Below, piece by piece: positions 6,816-11,880 of a stretch of DNA of 11,880 nucleotides. The position numbers and the translations under genes were made by a program. The notes under the pieces were generated by a model, which had not been told where the DNA came from, did no database searches, and saw nothing but the letters and a program-made list of their open reading frames with translations. Source of the stretch: an uncultured Bacteroidales bacterium. Its GTDB lineage: Bacteria > Bacteroidota > Bacteroidia > Bacteroidales > Muribaculaceae. Each line of letters opens with the position of its first letter. Position 1 is the stretch's first letter. The stretch is taken from NCBI GenBank assembly GCA_900552315.1, contig URZM01000058.1, positions 1 through 11,880 on the forward strand, read 5' to 3'.

Positions 6816-8926
6816 ATCTTTAAGTCGTCTATTAGTTCGTCACTGTAAAATTTGTCGTCCGGCACAAGTGCGCCATCTCTCACAGGGATGGATGTGAGCG
6901 TCAACTGCTTGGAAGAATAGACAAGCACGAATCTCAAAGACGGGTCCACACCATTTATGAGGCGCTGTATGGTGGGCAGGCTGAAATGCGACACCTTCAG
7001 CAAAGCTCCCACAACCCCCACCGACTGCCTCTCGTCCCGGCTTACAACCGACGAGACAAGGAAACCTGAGCCTCCGGACATCTCGACCGATGTCCCTATT
7101 GCCCAACCGGCCAGCCCGCTCTCCGGGGTTTCAGTCAGCCGAAGCAGATCTATGATAGAGCTGTTGTCAAGAAAAATGCCTCGGCACACAGGCTCTGTGA
7201 CGGACGCCTTTGCAAGTACATTGTAATGGTTGTCCTTGTTGAACGAGAGCTTGTCACTCTCCAATGCCCATTTATACATCTCCTCAAGCGAGTACATGCG
7301 CTCCAGGTCGCTCTTGGAGTTCATCGTTCCGTCTTTGCGGAACGTGAAGATACCCGTCTCCTGCTCCGAGGTCAGGATATCAACCACAAATGCAATCAGG
7401 AAATTCGGATGCTGCGGATGCTTGAGCTGCATCTGCACATTCTCGTCCGAGTTGCTGAAAAACACGCCCAGGCCAGGATGCGAATGAATCCAGCACACCA
7501 GGTCATATTGCAGGTTGGTCTCTCGGCGCAACTTGCGCAGACGCTCGGCTATGCGCAACTTGATTTTGCCACCGAAATTCAGCTCATACTCCTTGAACAC
7601 GGCGTCGTCACCGGGCATCACGACCATCTCCAATGATATGTCGTACGTGCGTGTCACATCATCGAACACCCAGCGCCCCAGGACCATGCAGCCGTCCTCC
7701 TTGGGATTCTCGCTGTTGCGCAAGTCATCGGCATACAGGTTGTAGACCTCCTTGATACATGTATTCTTCACGTAGATTTTCCTCACCGCCGAGTCAGCCG
7801 CGAACTCTGAGCTGTCTATTTCAAGGTAGCTCGGATTGCCGACCACATCCTCCAGACTCTGTTTTTTCAGAATCGATGTCGTACGTCGCCTTACCACTAT
7901 CGCCGGATTGGTTTCAGGGTGGGAATCCTCGCCTGCATATCCGGTACGGCTCGTGACATCCTTATGGCCGGCACGCTTCTTCCGTTTTCTGGTCACAAGC
8001 ACTGCTATCCAGATTATGGCTATCAGCGCCACCACACCGATTATACTGTAATTCACTATCCTGTCTCCCAAGAAATCACCCACGGGATCCTCTTTCCCGG
8101 ACACATCCACCAGATCCTTCAGCCTTTGGAATGCCTGCTCACACTGACTCAGGCGATTGTCAAGAGTCTCCTCTACCAAAGAAAGCATCGCAGGATCCGA
8201 GGCCGACGCGGTGCCCATGATTTGTTTCGCTATGTAGGAAATCTCGCCGCGCTTGCGGTTAAGTTCTGTCTGGGTCTCGGTCATGAAAGCGGTTATCCCA
8301 TGGTCTGCCATATACTGAGACTTGTCCGCAGCGGCTTCCAACCCACGCGCAAGCGTCTCGGTCTTGGACACAAACTCATTCACGGCTTGCTGTCCGAAGA
8401 AAGGGTCCCTGTTCAGGCGCTCTATCGCCGGAATATCGTTATCCTCTTTGTCTAACTTGACAGCACCATAAGCCGTAGACTCACTTCGGACTACCGTCCT
8501 TCCAGATGATTCGTCTGTCCTGACCTCATTCCGCTCTTTCGACTGAGGCTTGGACATGGTTTCGCCTGAGGAAGCGGAAACCTCCGCCTCAGGCTCACTT
8601 GTCTTTGGCTGCACAAATCTCCATATAGCGTCACCTTGGCTTTTGGCCGATTTCAATTCGTATCGCACATGTCTTTTCACATGATGCTGGCCATTATAAG
8701 TGGCCCCGGCTTTGACTGAGAATGACTGGTTACCGTCAACAATGATATCGATACTCTTTTCATTGCCGTTGAATACCTTTCGCAGAATAATGGTACCGTC
8801 TTTCTGCTCGTCATATACAATTGTGATATTGCACGCGCTCCTGCTCTCCGCCCGCGCAATCGCTGCATACATGATTGAGAGCGAGCACAATACGGTGAAT
8901 ACCACTGCCTTTAAATATCTTGTCAT
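6794..8926 (-). CDS. Membrane-anchored JAB/JAMM isopeptidase (deubiquitinase-like)
   Basis: A 710-residue protein with a signal peptide (1-26, ARA before E27), a small beta-rich periplasmic domain (about 30-105), a polar linker, a helical region (about 165-280), one TM helix (about 294-311) and a basic stop-transfer run RKRKKR. The cytoplasmic part holds a JAB/MPN domain (about 385-535) with a complete JAMM metalloprotease site: E410 in EDGCMVLG, H481-S-H483-P and S491-N-S-D494 with canonical spacing. JAMM enzymes use zinc to cut isopeptide bonds after ubiquitin-like proteins, so this is the deconjugating or modifier-processing enzyme. Residues about 575-692 resemble a second MPN fold without metal ligands. 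The start forms an ATGA overlap with the preceding gene. Active JAMM is confident; the substrate is unknown. A tethered JAB is unusual, since most bacterial relatives are soluble. Confidence 0.9.
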   Translation of the reverse strand: MTRYLKAVVFTVLCSLSIMYAAIARAESRSACNITIVYDEQKDGTIILRKVFNGNEKSIDIIVDGNQSFSVKAGATYNGQHHVKRHVRYELKSAKSQGDAIWRFVQPKTSEPEAEVSASSGETMSKPQSKERNEVRTDESSGRTVVRSESTAYGAVKLDKEDNDIPAIERLNRDPFFGQQAVNEFVSKTETLARGLEAAADKSQYMADHGITAFMTETQTELNRKRGEISYIAKQIMGTASASDPAMLSLVEETLDNRLSQCEQAFQRLKDLVDVSGKEDPVGDFLGDRIVNYSIIGVVALIAIIWIAVLVTRKRKKRAGHKDVTSRTGYAGEDSHPETNPAIVVRRRTTSILKKQSLEDVVGNPSYLEIDSSEFAADSAVRKIYVKNTCIKEVYNLYADDLRNSENPKEDGCMVLGRWVFDDVTRTYDISLEMVVMPGDDAVFKEYELNFGGKIKLRIAERLRKLRRETNLQYDLVCWIHSHPGLGVFFSNSDENVQMQLKHPQHPNFLIAFVVDILTSEQETGIFTFRKDGTMNSKSDLERMYSLEEMYKWALESDKLSFNKDNHYNVLAKASVTEPVCRGIFLDNSSIIDLLRLTETPESGLAGWAIGTSVEMSGGSGFLVSSVVSRDERQSVGVVGALLKVSHFSLPTIQRLINGVDPSLRFVLVYSSKQLTLTSIPVRDGALVPDDKFYSDELIDDLKIWTRRKR

Positions 8927-10167
8927 ATCGAACGTCGCTTTGTGTCCTTTTTAGTTTTTGATTTGATGGTGGTCTGCTGCACCTGGCTGCGTATCTTCGC
9001 TCGTCCTTTGTTCACAGCCTGATGCGCCCTGTTGCGCACTATCTCGCGCGAGCGGCGCGTGGCCTCGTTCTGTGCCTGCCGGGTTAGGGATTCCTGCATC
9101 TGCATGATGTTTTTCTGGCTCTTGACATCGCGAAAATGCTTGAAAATGCCATTTCCCACGAATCCCAATATGCCGAGAACCACCCCTCCGATAATCATCC
9201 ATAGAGTACGTTTCTGCTGCTTCTCCTCCTGTTTGCGCGCCTTCTCTTCCGCATCTCTCTGCTGTGCCTCGGCCTCGGCCTTCTGCTGTTCCATCATGGC
9301 TTGCTGCTCCGCCTTGTCGGCCGCCGCTGCCGCTGCCGCGTCAGACTCTTGCAGAGATTTCAGCTCCCGTTCCCGCTCAGTGCCCAATTTCAGCACCTCG
9401 TTGATTTTGGCGACAATCTCTGGATCTGAGGTCTGGTTCTTGAGCATACGCAGATTGGCCAGCTCCCCGCGCAATGTCTCAGAAAAAGGATACTCGGTCT
9501 CGCTGTTCACCAGTTCTCTCACCATTTCTATGCTGCTCAACGCGCTGGTGATGTCACTGTTGTCTGCGCTTATCTCCTCCGTCGACTCTATGGCTATCCG
9601 CTCTTCTCTCCACTCCGGCTCTCCGGCCCTTTGGGCCGAGCGCACGGACCGGGATGCCTGCAGCTGCCGGGAAGTCACCGTGAGCGGACGGGTCGTGGAC
9701 GCCACTATCCGATAATTGCTTTGCTTTTTCTTTTTCTTCTCATACACAGCTATGTACACGGGCATACTTATCTTGGAACCGCTCCCCAATGAGCCCACAA
9801 AAGTGATGGGGGCACATTCTCCTAAAATATAGAACCCGTCCGATACTGTATGATGCAGCCCGGCAGGCACGGTGAACGATGAGGGCGTGAGCCCCTTCCA
9901 CCTTACATTGCCATAGTCTCCCACCCTGTCGAACACCACCACCTTAAGCCTGTCAACATCACAGTCACACGCCTCTCGAAGACTGTTTGAGGGGAAAATT
10001 ACCGGTTTGCGCGACGGGTCCAACGTGATGGTGTTCCCGTCGCTCGAAAGGTTGTAGGTCAGTATGATACGGTCATTATGTCGCGTTACCAGCGTATCCC
10101 GGACCTCCCGGGCCTGGAGACACCCTGCCAATGCGAACATAGCCGTCAGTATCGCTGCAAGACGCAT
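8923..10167 (-). CDS. Envelope protein with lipobox-like signal, periplasmic beta domain, coiled coil, TM helix and basic cytoplasmic tail
   Basis: I recognise no named family in this 414-residue protein. The N-terminus is a signal peptide whose FALAGC (11-16) fits a lipobox with C16 lipidated; cleavage after LQA (19) is the alternative. A beta-rich domain (about 22-165) precedes a helical region (about 195-255) and a strong coiled coil rich in Ala, Glu, Gln and Lys (about 258-320). One TM helix (about 322-342, WMIIGGVVLGILGF) then leads to a 70-residue, very basic C-terminal tail, predicted cytoplasmic. The order of periplasmic beta domain, helices, TM and cytoplasmic region matches the N-terminal half of the JAB protein encoded next, suggesting partners or distant homologues. 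It begins 2 bases after the previous stop and overlaps the JAB gene by ATGA. A structural role in a membrane complex is inferred. Confidence 0.7.
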   Translation of the reverse strand: MRLAAILTAMFALAGCLQAREVRDTLVTRHNDRIILTYNLSSDGNTITLDPSRKPVIFPSNSLREACDCDVDRLKVVVFDRVGDYGNVRWKGLTPSSFTVPAGLHHTVSDGFYILGECAPITFVGSLGSGSKISMPVYIAVYEKKKKKQSNYRIVASTTRPLTVTSRQLQASRSVRSAQRAGEPEWREERIAIESTEEISADNSDITSALSSIEMVRELVNSETEYPFSETLRGELANLRMLKNQTSDPEIVAKINEVLKLGTERERELKSLQESDAAAAAAADKAEQQAMMEQQKAEAEAQQRDAEEKARKQEEKQQKRTLWMIIGGVVLGILGFVGNGIFKHFRDVKSQKNIMQMQESLTRQAQNEATRRSREIVRNRAHQAVNKGRAKIRSQVQQTTIKSKTKKDTKRRSI

Positions 10168-10169
10168 GG

Positions 10170-11282
10170 TCAGTAACTCATTATCCTGGTATAGAAATTC
10201 GGTATCTTGCTGTCATACAGGCTCCCTTTTCTCCGAGAGGTATTCTGCTGATAACAATTCCAGATGGCCTTGGCCGCGTTCTTCACGCTGTTCTTGTCCG
10301 CGCTCTTGCCATACAGCTGCTTGTACAGCAGATCAAGCCTATTGTACACCTGTTGCGAGCTCCACGAGCAATAAGCGCAATGATGCCCTTGTTTCGGTGT
10401 CGGGTTCGGTTTCGGGGGAACGGGCACCCCATGTCTGCCACAGTCTTTCTCATAACTCTCCACATTCACGCTCTGAAGCCTATTGATCAATGCCGTATAC
10501 GCGATGTGAGCCGGGTCAGTGGACATCCATCGGCTGTTTTCATTCAATATGGCTTTTATCTCATTCACAAGTTCATCGCGCTCCGCATTGTACTTACGCT
10601 CCTTGGCCTGCGTGGCTTTTTTGTGTTTACCCTTGGGGCAGAATGTATCATTCTGCAACTCCGTGAAAAAGCAGTCTACCTTCCCCTTGGTCTTGACATA
10701 CTGCGGATCCTCTTCAGTCCATCCCTCCACCTTAATCGTGAACGAATACTCTATCTCCTCATAGAGTGTATACTCCGTGTCATATTTCTGCTCATTGTTC
10801 AGCTTTTTCTCTTTTTTACACTTCCCGATATATATAGGAAACACTATGGTTCTCGGATTCTTGAACGAGACATTGAACGAGACGACAAGAGAATCTCCGG
10901 GAATCACAATCTCCACCTTCCTGGGCAATAATCCACATCCATCCACACTGTGCCTGTCACCGGAATATTGCTTGCTGAATTTCACCTTGGGTTTCATCTT
11001 TCCCAAAGTTTTCTCCACCATCCCTTCATTAAAAATCAATACCGGTTGCGCACCCAAGGTTGAACCCGTGATATTGGAGAAAGTCATACGCACCCGGGCG
11101 CTGTCCGCAGAGGCTATGGGATACAGATACTCAAATTTAGCATCTGCTACATAATCCAGATTCGTGAAACTCTTGACCCTGTTGTCACCGGCATCAAGAC
11201 TCACCATTCTCTCCTGCTTGGCATATACCGGAAGCACCATGCCGATGGCCAAGGCTATCATCATTAAAAACCTCTTCATCAT
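10170..11282 (-). CDS. Secreted periplasmic protein of unknown family with CxxC-containing C-terminal tail
   Basis: A 370-residue protein with a signal peptide (1-21, VYA before K22) and no further membrane segment, so probably periplasmic. Residues about 25-190 look like one or two beta-sandwich domains (strands such as ADSARVRMTFSNI and SLVVSFNVSF). A charged helical stretch follows (about 215-285), then a proline-rich linker (about 288-298) and a C-terminal helical domain opening with HHC302AYC305SW. The CxxC could be a disulfide or a metal site. The E2 stop and this start share ATGA, so the two are translationally coupled although one product is cytosolic and the other exported. The gene is poorer in GC than most of the window, notably in its first half. 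No family was recognised; a structural part of the envelope complex is the likeliest role from context. Confidence 0.7.
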   Translation of the reverse strand: MMKRFLMMIALAIGMVLPVYAKQERMVSLDAGDNRVKSFTNLDYVADAKFEYLYPIASADSARVRMTFSNITGSTLGAQPVLIFNEGMVEKTLGKMKPKVKFSKQYSGDRHSVDGCGLLPRKVEIVIPGDSLVVSFNVSFKNPRTIVFPIYIGKCKKEKKLNNEQKYDTEYTLYEEIEYSFTIKVEGWTEEDPQYVKTKGKVDCFFTELQNDTFCPKGKHKKATQAKERKYNAERDELVNEIKAILNENSRWMSTDPAHIAYTALINRLQSVNVESYEKDCGRHGVPVPPKPNPTPKQGHHCAYCSWSSQQVYNRLDLLYKQLYGKSADKNSVKNAAKAIWNCYQQNTSRRKGSLYDSKIPNFYTRIMSY

Positions 11283-11880
11283 ATCTTCCTCACCATTATT
11301 TTTTTAGCGTTCTTCGGCGCAGCGGCACACTCCGGTTTCCGCGCCGGAATGTCGTTGCCATCCTCCTTCATGTTCTGGCCAAACCGCGTCCATCCGTTCG
11401 GCTCGCCCTCCTCGCGCACCCATTCCGCCACATTCTGGTCCTCAGGGTACGGATATGTGTTCTGGGCGTGATACAGCTGGTATTTCAGGTAGCGCTCCAC
11501 CCTCAGCACCAAGTCCTTAAGCGATGCAAGCACCCCCATCTCCTTGATGGTCAGGCACACATGGCCCTTGAAACTGCCGGAATAGCGGATATTGGGATGC
11601 CAGATGTCGGTGCGGAACGTAAAAATCGGATTTCCGTCCGCCGAAGGATAATTGTTCGGAAGCACTATGCTCATCTTGTGCAGATAGCCGAAAATCGGCT
11701 CTCGCGGTATAGGTCCCTCATGCACGCCCACTATCGACTTCACCCTGTACCATATCTCATACTCCGTAGGAAGGCCCATCACGTTCTTGCGACGTATGAT
11801 GTACGACAGCGACGGCTGACGGGGATTCTCCGCCGACGCCTTCCGCTTGGCGCAAAGCGTGTCAAGCTCTTTCCACTCTT
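11279..11880 (-). CDS. E2-like ubiquitin-conjugating enzyme (UBC fold), 5' end outside window
   Basis: The frame is open to the right edge, reading EWKELDTLCAKRK before the first internal start (GTG-ATG at 11782), so the gene begins beyond the window; the extra residues fit the first helix of a UBC fold. Numbering from 11782, the core has the E2 hallmarks: LPNNYPSADGNPIFTF (41-56), IWHPNI with H62-P63-N64, and HVCLTI with presumed catalytic C76. E2s carry the ubiquitin-like protein as a thioester on this cysteine and hand it to the substrate, usually with an E3. The Cys lies 12 residues after the HPN Asn; 8 is usual in eukaryotic E2s, so there is a 4-residue insertion. A basic tail (KKIMVRKI) ends the protein. 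No signal peptide is seen in the visible part, so it is presumably cytosolic. The E2 fold is a confident motif call. Confidence 0.82.
   Translation of the reverse strand, partial: EWKELDTLCAKRKASAENPRQPSLSYIIRRKNVMGLPTEYEIWYRVKSIVGVHEGPIPREPIFGYLHKMSIVLPNNYPSADGNPIFTFRTDIWHPNIRYSGSFKGHVCLTIKEMGVLASLKDLVLRVERYLKYQLYHAQNTYPYPEDQNVAEWVREEGEPNGWTRFGQNMKEDGNDIPARKPECAAAPKNAKKIMVRKI

Noticed and set aside
9318..9342. Short GCC/GCT repeat that looks like a trinucleotide tract.
   Set aside because: It encodes an Ala run within the coiled coil and is too short and imperfect to call as an independent repeat.
9032..9715. Plus-strand open frame of 227 codons rich in Cys, Ser and Ala.
   Set aside because: It is the mirror of the Ala/Gln/Glu-rich coiled coil of the minus-strand gene; the Cys/Ser bias is an artefact of that repeat-like codon pattern.

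Overview
The window looks like a Bacteroidota genome, probably Bacteroidales, with moderately high GC. The evidence is signal-peptide style, weak Shine-Dalgarno sequences, and baseplate proteins that resemble the Bacteroidota (subtype iii) type VI secretion lineage. All ten recognisable genes lie on the minus strand. They are packed with overlaps of 1 to 22 bases or gaps of at most 13 bases, so they read as one operon transcribed from right to left. It enters beyond position 11880 and runs to at least position 103. No RNA genes, insertion sequences, CRISPR arrays or long repeats were seen.

In transcription order the first part (11880 to about 2476) is a ubiquitin-like conjugation module mixed with envelope proteins. 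It contains: an E2-like conjugating enzyme (partial, start outside the window); a secreted periplasmic protein with a CxxC tail; a membrane-anchored coiled-coil protein with a lipobox-like N-terminus; a membrane-anchored JAB/JAMM isopeptidase; a large vWA-like/TM/RING/multi-TM/FHA-like protein that looks like a membrane E3; an outer-membrane beta-barrel-like protein; and an E1-like ThiF-fold activating enzyme with an extra C-terminal domain. No ubiquitin-like modifier is visible; it may be encoded upstream, beyond the right edge.

The second part (2476 to 103) encodes contractile-injection baseplate proteins: a probable TssG-like protein, a TssK-like protein and a gp25/TssE-like protein. The E1 stop codon overlaps the TssG-like start, so the ubiquitin-like and baseplate halves are translationally coupled.

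Predicted topology places the RING, FHA-like and JAMM domains on the cytoplasmic face of the inner membrane, where a T6SS baseplate docks; E1, E2 and the baseplate proteins are cytosolic. The periplasmic vWA-like and coiled-coil regions, the secreted protein and the barrel could form an envelope-spanning complex. My main inference is a contractile secretion apparatus whose membrane complex carries its own E1-E2-E3-DUB cycle. The enzyme and baseplate assignments come from motifs; the combined function is inferred.
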